64,000 nucleotides of DNA from Bradyrhizobium sp. 149. Lineage in GTDB: Bacteria; Pseudomonadota; Alphaproteobacteria; Rhizobiales; Xanthobacteraceae. A program made the translations under genes and the position numbers. Each line of letters opens with the position of its first letter. Within the stretch, counting starts at the first letter, position 1. Below, piece by piece: positions 55,046 to 63,923 of this stretch. The notes under the pieces were generated by a model. That model was not told the DNA's origin. It did no database searches and saw only the letters and a list, made by a program, of their open reading frames with translations. Location: NCBI RefSeq assembly GCF_023073915.1, contig NZ_JADPKK010000020.1, positions 62,001 to 126,000 of the forward strand. Direction: 5' to 3'.

Positions 55046-56917
55046 TTACTTGAGGATGATGACGTCTTGATCCGGGGCGTCAGCATAAAGCCGCTCCACC
55101 AGCACCGCGCGGCGCTCGAGGCCCGCGCGCTGGTTGATATAGCCCTTGTCGGTGAGCTCGTTGCCATCGATCGAGGGCGGCTCGGCCATCAGCATGGCGC
55201 GCGCGATGATGCGGCTGCTGGCGCCTTCGCACTCTTTGTTGTGCGCCTCCAGCCCGCGCCTGAAGCAAGCGATCACCTCGGGATGCTTCACTGCATCCTC
55301 GAAGCTGAGATCGGGCTTGCCGACGAGCTGGCGGCAGGCATGCAGGTTCGGCCAGGCCAGCAGGCCGATGAACGGACGATCCTGACCCGCGATCAGCGCA
55401 TCGTGCACGACCGGGCTCGCGGCTGCGATCGTATCGGTGCGCAGCGAGCCGACATGGACGAAGGTGCCGGTGGTGAGCTTGAAATCCTCGACCACGCGCC
55501 CGGCAAAGATGATGCCCTTCACCGGATCGGCCTCGTCGACGAAGATGCCGGCGTCTCCGATGCAGTAGAAACCCTCTTCGTCGAACATCTTCTTCGTCAG
55601 ATCAGGCTGACCGAAATAGCCCGGGGTGACGTTGACGCCGCGCAGACGCAGCTCGTATTTCGAACCGCACGGCACCATCTTCAACTCGACGCCGGGGAAC
55701 GGCAGGCCGATCAGGCCGACGCGTTCGGTGTCCCAATAGGTGCCGGTCGAGGTCGGCGCGGTCTCGGTCGAGCCCCAGCCGGTGTAGAACACGATTCGCT
55801 CGCCAGTGGTCTTCACGGCGAGGGCCTGCATGCGGTCGTAGAGATCATCAGGCAGCCGCGCGCCGCCATAGGCCATGATCGAGAGATTCTTGAAGAAGGA
55901 GCGGCACAGCGCATCGTCCTTCTCCATCGCGGCCGCGAGCGCGGCATAGCCGGCGGGCACGTTGGCGTAATAGGTCGGGGAGATCTCGCGCAGATTGCGC
56001 AGCGTCTCCTCGCACTGGCCCGGCATCGGCCGGCCGTCGTCGATATAGAGCGTGCCACCGTCGACCAGGATCGGGTGGAACGCCGCATTGCCGCCCATGG
56101 TGTGGTTCCAGGGCATCCAGTCCAGCATGGTCGAGATCGGACCGCCGGGATCGCGCGGCCGCACCTGCATCATCATCGCCGCATTGGCACACATCATCGC
56201 TTGCGTGTTGATGACGGCCTTGGGCATGCCGGTCGAGCCTGACGTGAACAGCAGTTTGCCGACGGTCTCAGGCGTGATCTTTGCGATCGACGCTTCGACA
56301 TCAGCGGTCGCGGTCGTCGCCGCGAGCTCGGCAAAGGCGAGGCTCTCGATGCCATCGCAAGGCCGTGAGACGTGCACGACGGTGACGCCGGTGAGATCGA
56401 GCGCTTTCAGCGCCTTCTCGAAGGTCGGCCCGTCCTGTACCATGACCACGCCGGGTTTGATCAGATCGAACAGATATTTCAGCTTGACGTGATCGTGGCT
56501 CATCAAGGAGTAGGCAGGCGACACCGGCCCGGCCGGAACGCGCGCCTGCATCGCGGCCTGCGTCATCAGCGCGTGCTCGATCGAATTGCCGGAGAGGATT
56601 GCGACCGGGCGGCCGCCGAGCCCGAGATTGAGCAGAGCTTGCGTCAGCGCATCCACGGTGCGCTTGGCTTCCCCATAGGAGACTTTTCGCCATTCGCGGT
56701 TGGGGCCGCCGCGTTGTGCCAGCCAGATGCGCTCCGGCGCTTGCTTGGCCCATTTCGCGAGCGAAGCCGGAATGTGAGTCTCGTAAGTTTGCAAGGGAAT
56801 GCGCGACTTCAGCACCACAGTGCCGTCCTCGCGGCGCTCGACCTCGATGTCGCGCGCGAGCCACTCGACCTTGCGAAAGGCGGGCTTCGCCATCACCGCC
56901 GCCGCGCTTCCACTCAT
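55046..56917 (-). CDS. Feruloyl-CoA synthase-like AMP-binding ligase
   Basis: A 623-residue AMP-forming CoA ligase. N-terminus VEWLARDIEVERREDGTVVL then RIPLQTYETHIPASLAKWAK; adenylate loop GKLLFTSGSTGMPKAVINTQ near residue 230; YTGWGSTETAPTSTGTYWDT; LRLRGVNVTPGYFGQPDL; late GRVVEDFKLTTGTFVHVGSL. This is the layout of feruloyl-CoA synthases that activate ferulate, caffeate or coumarate, though the true acid may differ. GGGAGA precedes ATG 56917. It is the first step of the operon's beta-oxidation-like pathway. Confidence 0.88.
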   Translation of the reverse strand: MSGSAAAVMAKPAFRKVEWLARDIEVERREDGTVVLKSRIPLQTYETHIPASLAKWAKQAPERIWLAQRGGPNREWRKVSYGEAKRTVDALTQALLNLGLGGRPVAILSGNSIEHALMTQAAMQARVPAGPVSPAYSLMSHDHVKLKYLFDLIKPGVVMVQDGPTFEKALKALDLTGVTVVHVSRPCDGIESLAFAELAATTATADVEASIAKITPETVGKLLFTSGSTGMPKAVINTQAMMCANAAMMMQVRPRDPGGPISTMLDWMPWNHTMGGNAAFHPILVDGGTLYIDDGRPMPGQCEETLRNLREISPTYYANVPAGYAALAAAMEKDDALCRSFFKNLSIMAYGGARLPDDLYDRMQALAVKTTGERIVFYTGWGSTETAPTSTGTYWDTERVGLIGLPFPGVELKMVPCGSKYELRLRGVNVTPGYFGQPDLTKKMFDEEGFYCIGDAGIFVDEADPVKGIIFAGRVVEDFKLTTGTFVHVGSLRTDTIAAASPVVHDALIAGQDRPFIGLLAWPNLHACRQLVGKPDLSFEDAVKHPEVIACFRRGLEAHNKECEGASSRIIARAMLMAEPPSIDGNELTDKGYINQRAGLERRAVLVERLYADAPDQDVIILK

Positions 56918-56960
56918 TTTGCGTCTCCCGGAATTATCGCCCTTTGCGGATCGTTCTCGT

Positions 56961-57767
56961 TCAGCGCTTGATATAGACAGGCTTTCGCTTCTCAAGGAAG
57001 GCCCTGATGCCTTCCGAAAATTCCTCGGAGCGACTGCACAGGACCTGGTTGCGATCCTCCATCGCGATCACGGCTTCCAGCGATCCGGCATCGACGCTCA
57101 TGTTGAGACATTCCTTGGACAGGCGCAGGCCCACGGGCGAGGCCGTGATCATCGCGTCGACATAAGATTCGGCGGCGTCATCGAGCTTGTCCTCGTCGAC
57201 GACCTCGGAGACCAGCCCGACCGCGAATGCGCGTTCGGCGCCGATGAAGCGTCCTGTGAGGATCAGCTCCGAGGCCACGGAGACACCGACGAGGCGCGGC
57301 AGGAAATAGCTGGTGCCGATGTCGCAGCCGCCAAGGCCGAGCTTGATGAAGGCGCAGTTCATGCGCGCCGATCTCGTCGCGATGCGGACGTCGGAGGCGA
57401 GCGCCAGCGCAAAGCCGCCGCCGGCGGCCGCGCCCTGCACCAGAGAGATGATCGGCTGCGGACAGCGCCGCATCAGCATCACGATGTCCGCGATACGCCG
57501 CTGCGAGTCGAGCGACTCGGTGACATCAGGCGGCTCCTTCTGCCCGGCACGACGCTGCATCGCGGCCTTAAGGTCGAGCCCCGCGCAGAAATTTCTGCCG
57601 GCGCCCTTCAACACCACCACGCGCGTATCGCGGTTGCGCTGGAGACCCTGGAAGTAGACGTTGAGCGCGTCGATCAGCGCGGGATCGAGTGCGTTGAGGC
57701 TTTCAGGACGATTGAGCGTTACCGTGTCGACGCCGTCGTGATGCTCGATCAGCAGCGGTTGGGACAT
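56961..57767 (-). CDS. Enoyl-CoA hydratase/isomerase
   Basis: A 268-residue crotonase-fold enzyme. The oxyanion parts are AGRNFCAGLDLKAAMQRR near residue 60 and QGAAAGGGFALALASDVRIA near residue 110, followed by GGCDIGTSYFLPRLVG, where the Asp/Ser in place of the usual catalytic Glu (typically GPDMGGTQRLPR in relatives) suggests it may not be a standard hydratase. It could be an isomerase or thioesterase-type member. The ATG 57767 is chosen for AGGAGCG upstream. 43 bp before the CoA ligase gene. Confidence 0.87.
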   Translation of the reverse strand: MSQPLLIEHHDGVDTVTLNRPESLNALDPALIDALNVYFQGLQRNRDTRVVVLKGAGRNFCAGLDLKAAMQRRAGQKEPPDVTESLDSQRRIADIVMLMRRCPQPIISLVQGAAAGGGFALALASDVRIATRSARMNCAFIKLGLGGCDIGTSYFLPRLVGVSVASELILTGRFIGAERAFAVGLVSEVVDEDKLDDAAESYVDAMITASPVGLRLSKECLNMSVDAGSLEAVIAMEDRNQVLCSRSEEFSEGIRAFLEKRKPVYIKR

Positions 57768-57809
57768 GGAGCGCTCCTGCATCCGCGGTTGAGGTGGCGG
57801 TCATTGCGC

Positions 57810-57935
57810 CCTCGCCCCTTGTGGGAGAGGGCATGTACGTCGCTGCAGCATACTGGCTTGGGTGAGGGGTCTGTCTCCGCGGACGCAAACCCCTCATCCG
57901 GCGCTTCGCGCCACCTTCTCCCACAAGGGGAGAAG
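57810..57935. repeat. Palindromic intergenic repeat (type G)
   Basis: CTCGCCCCTTGTGGGAGAGG at the left and CTTCTCCCACAAGGGGAGAA at the right; the middle GGGTGAGGGGTCTGTCTCCG and CAAACCCCTCATCCGGC also pair. It lies inside the operon, between the SDR and enoyl-CoA hydratase genes. A short related hairpin is at 19025. Confidence 0.85.
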
Positions 57936-57947
57936 AGAAGAACGGTC

Positions 57948-58706
57948 CTACCGCGGCGCCATGCGGATCGCGCCGTCGAGGCGGATAGTTTCGCCGTTGA
58001 GCATCGGATTCTCGACGATGTGCACGGCGAGCGAGCCGTATTCATTGGCGTCGCCAAGACGCGCCGGATGCGGCACCTGGGCACCGAGGCTTTTGCGGGC
58101 CTCTTCGTTCAAGCCCATCAGCAGCGGCGTCAGAAACAGGCCGGGCGCGATGGTGTTGACGCGGATCTTCTGGCTGGCGAGGTCACGCGCGGCCGGCAGC
58201 GTCAGGCCGACGACGCCGCCCTTCGACGCCGCATAAGCGATCTGGCCGATCTGGCCTTCGTAAGCGGCAACCGACGCCGTGTTGACGATGACGCCGCGCT
58301 CTTCACCGACCGGTTCGATCGTGACGAGGCGCTCGGCGAACAGACGCAGGCAATTGAAGGTGCCGATCAAATTGACGTTGATGATGCGCGCGAATTTTTC
58401 CAGCGGGTAGACGCCGTCACGGCCGACGATGCGCTGCGAGCCGCCGATGCCCGCGCAGTTCATCAGCACGCGCGCGACGCCATGCGCGGCTTCGGCCTTG
58501 GTGATCGCAGCCTTGATCTGCTCCTCGCTGGTGACGTCGGCATGCAGTGCGACGCCCTTCACTTCGGCGGCGACCTTCTCGGCGTTTTCCTTGCTCTGGT
58601 CGATCACGCCGATCTTGGCGCCCTTGGCGGCCATGGCGCGTGCGGTCGCGGCACCGAGGCCCGAACCACCGCCGGTGATGAGAACAGCAACGTCTTTCAA
58701 CTGCAT
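57948..58706 (-). CDS. 3-Hydroxyacyl-CoA dehydrogenase-like SDR (HSD10 type)
   Basis: A 252-residue short-chain dehydrogenase. NAD site VLITGGGSGLGAATARAMAA; MNCAGIGGSQRIVGRDGVYP; active site NTASVAAYEGQIGQIAYAAS KGG with Ser, Tyr, Lys; then RVNTIAPGLFLTPLLMGL. The RDGVYPLEKFARIINVNLIG stretch is like type 2 3-hydroxyacyl-CoA dehydrogenases (HSD17B10). It would oxidise the 3-hydroxy intermediate of the pathway. It follows the TetR gene by 68 bp. Confidence 0.92.
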   Translation of the reverse strand: MQLKDVAVLITGGGSGLGAATARAMAAKGAKIGVIDQSKENAEKVAAEVKGVALHADVTSEEQIKAAITKAEAAHGVARVLMNCAGIGGSQRIVGRDGVYPLEKFARIINVNLIGTFNCLRLFAERLVTIEPVGEERGVIVNTASVAAYEGQIGQIAYAASKGGVVGLTLPAARDLASQKIRVNTIAPGLFLTPLLMGLNEEARKSLGAQVPHPARLGDANEYGSLAVHIVENPMLNGETIRLDGAIRMAPR

Positions 58707-58774
58707 CGTAAGCTACCTTTCCTCTACCTTTTCCCTGGGCGTTTCTTCTCTAGACTTGAAGAGTTCTGGCCGGG

Positions 58775-59434
58775 TCATCCGGCGGCGGCAGCTTCCTCGA
58801 TGTTCGTGAGAATGCCGCCGCAGATCAGCGTTTCCATGTGCTTGATATATTGCCGGCAGACGTCGTCGGTGACCGGGCCGACGCCGGTCGCGCGCGACAT
58901 CGCGTGCCGGCCGAAGAACAGATGATCGCAGGCGCCGATCAGGCTGGTGTAGAACAGCACCGGATCGGTGGCGCGAAACTCGCCACGGCTGACGCCTTCG
59001 GCCAGCAGGCGGCGATGAAAATCCAGCAGCGGCGCGACGAAGAATTTCGAGACTTCGTCCGCGGAGCCCGCGGCGCTCTCGTGCAGCAGATAATGGATCA
59101 GCCGGTTCATGTAGGGAAACCGGTGATAGGCGCGGATGATGCCGCCGATATGCAGCTTCAGCTTCGCGGTCGGCGTGATCGGCTGGGCCAAAAGATATTC
59201 GAGATTGGACAGTTCGGTTCCCGCGTCGCGCTCGAGCAGCGCCAACAGCAAGCCGTCCTTGTTGCCGAAGTGGTATTTGACCAGTGCGGCGTTGGCGCCC
59301 GACTTCTGCGCGATGTCGCTGAGCGAAATCTCGATCGACGAGCGCTCGATCATCAACTCGCTCGCGGCCACGAGCAATTTCTCTGCCGTGGAATTCTTTC
59401 CGCTGGGGAGCCTGTTCGGTACGCTGGTAGTCAC
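58775..59434 (-). CDS. TetR-family regulator of the CoA catabolic island
   Basis: A 219-residue repressor. N-terminal HTH: STAEKLLVAASELMIERSSI, ISLSDIAQKSGANAALVKYHFGNKDG with the recognition helix in NAALVKYHF. The C-terminal part is a ligand-binding domain with a TetR_C pattern (MNRLIHYLLHESAAGSADEV). It starts at GTG 59434 with AGGA six bases upstream. It is divergent from the thiolase gene and first in the acyl-CoA operon, so it probably controls both, sensing a CoA ester. Confidence 0.88.
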   Translation of the reverse strand: MTTSVPNRLPSGKNSTAEKLLVAASELMIERSSIEISLSDIAQKSGANAALVKYHFGNKDGLLLALLERDAGTELSNLEYLLAQPITPTAKLKLHIGGIIRAYHRFPYMNRLIHYLLHESAAGSADEVSKFFVAPLLDFHRRLLAEGVSRGEFRATDPVLFYTSLIGACDHLFFGRHAMSRATGVGPVTDDVCRQYIKHMETLICGGILTNIEEAAAAG

Positions 59435-59512
59435 GGAGATCCTTGATTTTGCCGCGTGAGCGGCCGCAGATAAGCCCAAGCAGCGGCTCCCCACAAGAGT
59501 TAATTGATCGAT

Positions 59513-59530
59513 TGACTAAACAACCAGTCA
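59513..59530. promoter_or_regulatory. Candidate TetR operator between the regulator and the thiolase
   Basis: TGACT, 8 bp, AGTCA: a perfect inverted repeat in an AT-rich strip (59500-59540) of the divergent promoter region. Size and place fit a TetR dimer site; the match is by eye. Confidence 0.5.
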
Positions 59531-59588
59531 CCATTTAAATCCGCGCCGACACTCAGCTCGATACAGAACAATCCAGGGAGAAACCGAC

Positions 59589-60761
59589 ATGGCCGAGGCT
59601 TACATCGTCGCCGCTGCGCGTACAGCCGGCGGGCGCAAGGGGGGCCGCCTCGCCGGCTGGCATCCGGCCGATCTGGCCGCAAAGGTGCTGGACGAACTGG
59701 TCGACCGCACCAAAGTCGATCCTGCTTTGGTCGAGGACGTGATCATGGGCTGCGTCATGCAGGTCGGCGAGCAGTCCAACAACGTCGCGCGCAACGCGAT
59801 CATGGCCTCGAAGCTGCCGGAGAGCGTGCCGGGCACCTCGATCGACCGCCAGTGCGGCTCCTCGCAGCAGGCGCTGCACTTCGCCGCCCAGGCCGTGATG
59901 TCCGGCGCGATGGACGTGGTGATCGCTGCCGGCGTGGAATCAATGACGCGCGTGCCGATGGGCCTGTCGTCGCAGCTTCCCGCCAAGAACGGCTTTGGCA
60001 ATTACAAGAGCCCGGGCATCGAGCAGCGCTATCCGAACATCGTGTTCAGCCAGTTCACCGGCGCCGAGATGATGGCCGAGAAGTACGGCCTCTCCAAGGA
60101 TGAGCTCGACCAGTACTCCTACAACAGCCATCAGCGCGCGATTGCGGCAACGCAGGCCGGTCGCTTCAAGACGGAGATCGTGCCGCTCGAGATCACCCGC
60201 GCCGACGGCTCCAAGGACACCCACCACATCGACGAAGGCATCCGCTTCGACGCCACGCTCGACGGCATCAAGGGCGTCAAGCTGATTGCCGAGAACGGCA
60301 AGCTCTCCGCGGCCAGCGCCAGCCAGATCTGCGACGGCGCCTCCGGCGTGATTGTGGTGAACGAGCGCGGCCTCAAGCAGCTCGGCGTGAAGCCGCTCGC
60401 GCGCGTCCATCACATGACAATGACGGGCGGCGATCCCGTGATCATGCTGGACGCTCCCCTGCACGCCACCAAGCGCGCGCTGGAGAAGGCGGGCATGACG
60501 ATCGGCGACATCGACCTGTTCGAGGTCAACGAGGCTTTCGCCTCGGTGCCGACCGCGTGGCTGAAGAGCACCGGCGCCGATCCGGAGCGTCTCAACGTCA
60601 ATGGCGGCGCGATCGCACTCGGCCATCCGCTCGGCGGCTCCGGAACCAAGCTGATGACGACGCTGGTGCATGCCTTGCATCAGCGCGGCAAACGCTATGG
60701 CCTGCAGACCATGTGCGAAGGCGGCGGCATGGCCAACGTGACGGTCGTCGAGCGGCTGTAA
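59589..60761 (+). CDS. Acetyl-CoA C-acyltransferase (thiolase)
   Basis: A 390-residue thiolase. Cys89 in SIDRQCGSSQQALHFAAQAV is the acylated nucleophile; NGGAIALGHPLGGSGTKLM carries the second His; TMCEGGGMANVTVVE has the C-terminal Cys base. It cleaves a 3-ketoacyl-CoA to acetyl-CoA, the last step of the pathway in the divergent operon. The start follows GGGAG. A hairpin-forming repeat separates it from the next synthetase gene. Confidence 0.95.
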   Translation: MAEAYIVAAARTAGGRKGGRLAGWHPADLAAKVLDELVDRTKVDPALVEDVIMGCVMQVGEQSNNVARNAIMASKLPESVPGTSIDRQCGSSQQALHFAAQAVMSGAMDVVIAAGVESMTRVPMGLSSQLPAKNGFGNYKSPGIEQRYPNIVFSQFTGAEMMAEKYGLSKDELDQYSYNSHQRAIAATQAGRFKTEIVPLEITRADGSKDTHHIDEGIRFDATLDGIKGVKLIAENGKLSAASASQICDGASGVIVVNERGLKQLGVKPLARVHHMTMTGGDPVIMLDAPLHATKRALEKAGMTIGDIDLFEVNEAFASVPTAWLKSTGADPERLNVNGGAIALGHPLGGSGTKLMTTLVHALHQRGKRYGLQTMCEGGGMANVTVVERL

Positions 60762-60779
60762 AAAGAAAAGCGAAGAACA

Positions 60780-60846
60780 AATGGCGAGTGGTGAGTGGGT
60801 GAGAGGGAGCGGCTTCCGCCTGTCGCCATTCACCGCTCGCCACTTC
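60780..60846. repeat. Imperfect palindrome between thiolase and acyl-CoA synthetase
   Basis: ATGGCGAGTGGTGAGTGG and CCATTCACCGCTCGCCACTT pair with few mismatches around a GAGAGGGAGCGGCTTCCGCC core. A transcript-internal hairpin, similar in style to the other repeats. Confidence 0.65.
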
Positions 60847-60860
60847 CTTGAGGGAACGCC

Positions 60861-62405
60861 ATGAGCCATCCGTCCGTCTACGCCAAGACCTCACCCGACA
60901 AGATCGCCTACCAAATGGCCGGGACCGGCAAGGCGATCACCTATCGTGAGCTCGACGAACTCTCGAACCAGGGCGCGAACCTGTTCCGCTCGCTCGGGCT
61001 GAAAGCCGGCGACCACATCGCGCTGCTGATGGAGAACCGCCTCGCCTTCATGGAGATCTGCTGGGCCGCGCAACGCTGCGGGCTGTATTACACCGCGATC
61101 AGTCGCTATTTGAAGCAGGACGAGATCGACTACATCATCGCCGATTGCGGCGCCAAGGTCGTGATCACCACGCCTAAATGCGCCGATCAGATCAAGGGCC
61201 TGATCAAGGGCACTGCGGGCGAGCCGGTCTTCTACATGGTGGACGAGCCGCAAGCCGGCTTCCGATCCTACGACAAGGAAGCGGCCGCGCAGCCGACAAC
61301 GCCGATCGCCGACGAGGTCGCCGGCTACGACATGCTGTATTCGTCGGGCACCACCGGCCGGCCCAAGGGCATCAAGAAAGCGTTCGAGGGCAAGCCGATC
61401 GACGAGCCGAACGCGTTTCTGCGCGTGCTCTGCGCCGGCATGTGCGGCATGAACGCCGAGAGCACTTATCTTTCACCGGCACCGCTCTATCACGCCGCTC
61501 CCTTGCGCTTCAACATGATGGCGATCGTGCTCGGCGGCACTTCCATCATCATGGAACGCTTCGACGCCGAAGAATTTTTGAAGCTGGTCGAGAAATACAA
61601 GGTCACGCAATCCCAGCTCGTGCCGACCATGTTCGTGCGCATGCTGAAGCTGCCGGACGAAATCCGCAGCCAGTACGACGTCTCGACGCTGAAGGGCGCG
61701 ATCCACGCCGCAGCCCCGTGTCCGGTCGACGTCAAAGCAAGAATGATCGAATGGTGGGGGCCGATCCTGATCGAGTATTACGCCGGCTCCGAAGGCAACG
61801 GCGTCACCGTCTGCAACTCGAAGGAATGGCTGGAGCACCGCGGCAGCGTCGGCCGCGCCGTGGTCGGCAAGATCAAGATTCTGGACGAGAATGACGAGGA
61901 GCAGCCGACAGGCGAGATCGGCACGGTCTATTTCGCCGACGCGCCGGTTTTCACCTATCACAACGATCCCGAGAAGACGAAGAAGGCCTACAACGCAAAA
62001 GGCTGGTCGACGCTCGGCGACGTCGGCTATGTCGACAGAGACGGCTTTCTCTATCTCACCGACCGCAAGTCCTACATGATCATCTCGGGCGGCGTGAACA
62101 TCTACCCGCAGGAGACCGAGGACGTGCTCATCACCCACCCCGAGGTCGCCGACGTCGCGGTGTTCGGTGTGCCAAACGAGGAGATGGGCGAGGAGGTGAA
62201 GGCGGTGGTGCAGCCGCACGATCCGAAGCGCGCCGGCAAGGAGCTCGAGGCCGACCTGATCGCCTACTGCAAGAGCCGCCTCTCGACGATCAAATGCCCG
62301 CGCTCGATCGATTTCGAGGCCGAGCTGCCGCGCACGCCGACCGGCAAGCTGGTGAAGAGGCATTTGCGCGACAAATATTGGCCGAAAGCGGCAGCGAATA
62401 TCTAG
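60861..62405 (+). CDS. Acyl-CoA synthetase (FadD13-like)
   Basis: A 514-residue AMP-forming synthetase. Adenylate loop MLYSSGTTGRPKGIKKAFEG near residue 157; EYYAGSEGNGVTVCNSKEWL; GDVGYVDRDGFLYLTDRKSY; C-terminal catalytic Lys in PRTPTGKLVKRHLRDKYW. Substrate class is fatty or similar carboxylic acids. It is downstream of the thiolase by 99 bp and is the second CoA ligase of the island, so the pathway may take two kinds of acid or re-activate an intermediate. Confidence 0.92.
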   Translation: MSHPSVYAKTSPDKIAYQMAGTGKAITYRELDELSNQGANLFRSLGLKAGDHIALLMENRLAFMEICWAAQRCGLYYTAISRYLKQDEIDYIIADCGAKVVITTPKCADQIKGLIKGTAGEPVFYMVDEPQAGFRSYDKEAAAQPTTPIADEVAGYDMLYSSGTTGRPKGIKKAFEGKPIDEPNAFLRVLCAGMCGMNAESTYLSPAPLYHAAPLRFNMMAIVLGGTSIIMERFDAEEFLKLVEKYKVTQSQLVPTMFVRMLKLPDEIRSQYDVSTLKGAIHAAAPCPVDVKARMIEWWGPILIEYYAGSEGNGVTVCNSKEWLEHRGSVGRAVVGKIKILDENDEEQPTGEIGTVYFADAPVFTYHNDPEKTKKAYNAKGWSTLGDVGYVDRDGFLYLTDRKSYMIISGGVNIYPQETEDVLITHPEVADVAVFGVPNEEMGEEVKAVVQPHDPKRAGKELEADLIAYCKSRLSTIKCPRSIDFEAELPRTPTGKLVKRHLRDKYWPKAAANI

Positions 62406-62422
62406 CGAGCCGCCTCATCGCT

Positions 62423-62965
62423 TCAATCAAACAAGCTCGGCGTGTGGTTCACCAGTGCGCCTTCGATCTCCAGCATCTTCAGCTTCGTCACCACGCCGCC
62501 ATTCGCGGAGAAGCCCCCGGGCTTGTTGCCGGCCGCGAGCACGCGGTGGCAGGGCACGACGATCGGGCACGGATTGCGGCCGAGCGCCTGGCCGACGTCG
62601 CGCGACAGCTCGACACCGCCGAGTTGCTTGGCGATGTCGCCATAGGTGACAGTCTTGCCCGGCGGAATGGCGCGGGCGATCGCGTAGACGCCGCGGTTGA
62701 AGTCGGGCACGCCGTCGAGATCGAGCGGAATGTCGGTGAGGTCATCCGGCTCGCCTGCGAGCAGCTTTGTGATGCGGTCGATCGCCCCCTGCACCTCGGC
62801 GGTCGGCTCGGCTTCGCTGGCGTTGGCATGGCGCTGGCTGATGCGGGCGCGGATCTTCGCCTCACCGCCCATCGGCAGTTGCGTGCCGTTGATGCCGCGC
62901 GGACCCCAGGCGATGGCGCATAGGCCGATCTTGCTATCGAACAGGGCAAAGTGCTGGTCGGTCAT
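62423..62965 (-). CDS. ogt: Methylated-DNA-protein-cysteine methyltransferase
   Basis: A 180-residue suicide repair enzyme that takes alkyl groups from O6-alkylguanine. The acceptor Cys is in PCPIVVPCHRVLAAGNKPGG; the DNA-binding helix region is PPGKTVTYGDIAKQLGG. The N-terminal half is short, as in Ogt. The start at 62965 gives MTDQHFALFDSKIGLCAI; the frame is open 13 codons further. It converges with the acyl-CoA synthetase gene. Confidence 0.94.
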   Translation of the reverse strand: MTDQHFALFDSKIGLCAIAWGPRGINGTQLPMGGEAKIRARISQRHANASEAEPTAEVQGAIDRITKLLAGEPDDLTDIPLDLDGVPDFNRGVYAIARAIPPGKTVTYGDIAKQLGGVELSRDVGQALGRNPCPIVVPCHRVLAAGNKPGGFSANGGVVTKLKMLEIEGALVNHTPSLFD

Positions 62966-63102
62966 GGCTTGGTTCCTGGCTTGCGTTCCCTCGCATGCCC
63001 CCATTGTGATCTCAGGCCAAATCTAGGCTTGGAAATAGTTGCGATCCACCCGGTTTCCGGGAATCTTGCACAGGAGTTCCGCCCCCTTCTCGCGAGCCCA
63101 GA

Positions 63103-63921
63103 ATGCAAAGCCTCCACGTCAACGGATACGACATGCCCTATCTCGACGTGGGCGAGGCCCGGGCGGGGCCGCCGCTGGTTTGCGTGCACGGTTCGCTCAA
63201 CGACTTCCGCGTCTGGGGGAGCGTGCTCGGGCCGCTGACGCAGCGGCACCGGGTGATTCCTGTCAGCCTGCGGCACTTCTTCCCGGCGCAATGGGACGGC
63301 GTCGGCGACACCTATTCAATCGCCCAGCATGTCGACGACGTCATTGCCTTCATCGAGAAGCTCGACCTCGGCCCGGTCGATCTGATGGGCCATTCCCGCG
63401 GCGGCCACATCTGCTTCCGCGTGGCGCAGCGGCGGCCGGAGTTGCTGCGGCGGCTGGTCTTGGCCGAGCCCGGCGGCGAGCTCGATGCCAGCCTCGATCC
63501 CGACTACGCCGGCGGTCCCTCGCCGCTGCTGGCGCGCTTCACGGCCTCGGCCGAGAAGATCGCGGCCGGCGATGTCGACGGTGGCCTCGCCGTCTTCGTT
63601 GACACGCTGGAGGGACCCGGCACCTGGCCGCGGCTGCCGGCGCTGGTGAAGCAGAATCTGCGCGACAACGCCTTCACCCTGATCGGCCAGGTCCGCGACA
63701 ACCGCCCACCGTTCTCGAAGGCGGATGCGGAATCGATTCTGATGCCGACGCTATTCATCCTGGGCGCGCGGACCAAGGGCCTGCTGCCGAAAGTGCTGCA
63801 TGCGCTCGCCGCGCATGTACCGTATTCCAGGACGGCGGTCATCCCGAACGCAACGCACCCGATGTTCGAGCAGGCACCGCAGAAATACTCCGAAGTGGTG
63901 CTGGATTTTCTGGCGGGCTGA
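63103..63921 (+). CDS. Alpha/beta hydrolase (tandem copy 1)
   Basis: A 272-residue hydrolase without signal peptide. PLVCVHGSLNDFRVWGSVLG for the oxyanion site, VDLMGHSRGGHICFRVAQRR with nucleophile Ser, MPTLFILGARTKGLLPKVLH with a possible acid region, and IPNATHPMFEQAPQKYSEVV with the catalytic His. Abhydrolase_1/6 type; substrate unknown. The next gene starts two bases after its stop and begins almost identically, which shows tandem duplication. Confidence 0.87.
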   Translation: MQSLHVNGYDMPYLDVGEARAGPPLVCVHGSLNDFRVWGSVLGPLTQRHRVIPVSLRHFFPAQWDGVGDTYSIAQHVDDVIAFIEKLDLGPVDLMGHSRGGHICFRVAQRRPELLRRLVLAEPGGELDASLDPDYAGGPSPLLARFTASAEKIAAGDVDGGLAVFVDTLEGPGTWPRLPALVKQNLRDNAFTLIGQVRDNRPPFSKADAESILMPTLFILGARTKGLLPKVLHALAAHVPYSRTAVIPNATHPMFEQAPQKYSEVVLDFLAG

Positions 63922-63923
63922 TC

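Noticed and set aside
56799..58925. 708-codon plus-strand frame across the hydratase, repeat and SDR
   Set aside because: It crosses an intergenic palindrome and is antisense to three real genes; no recognisable domain.
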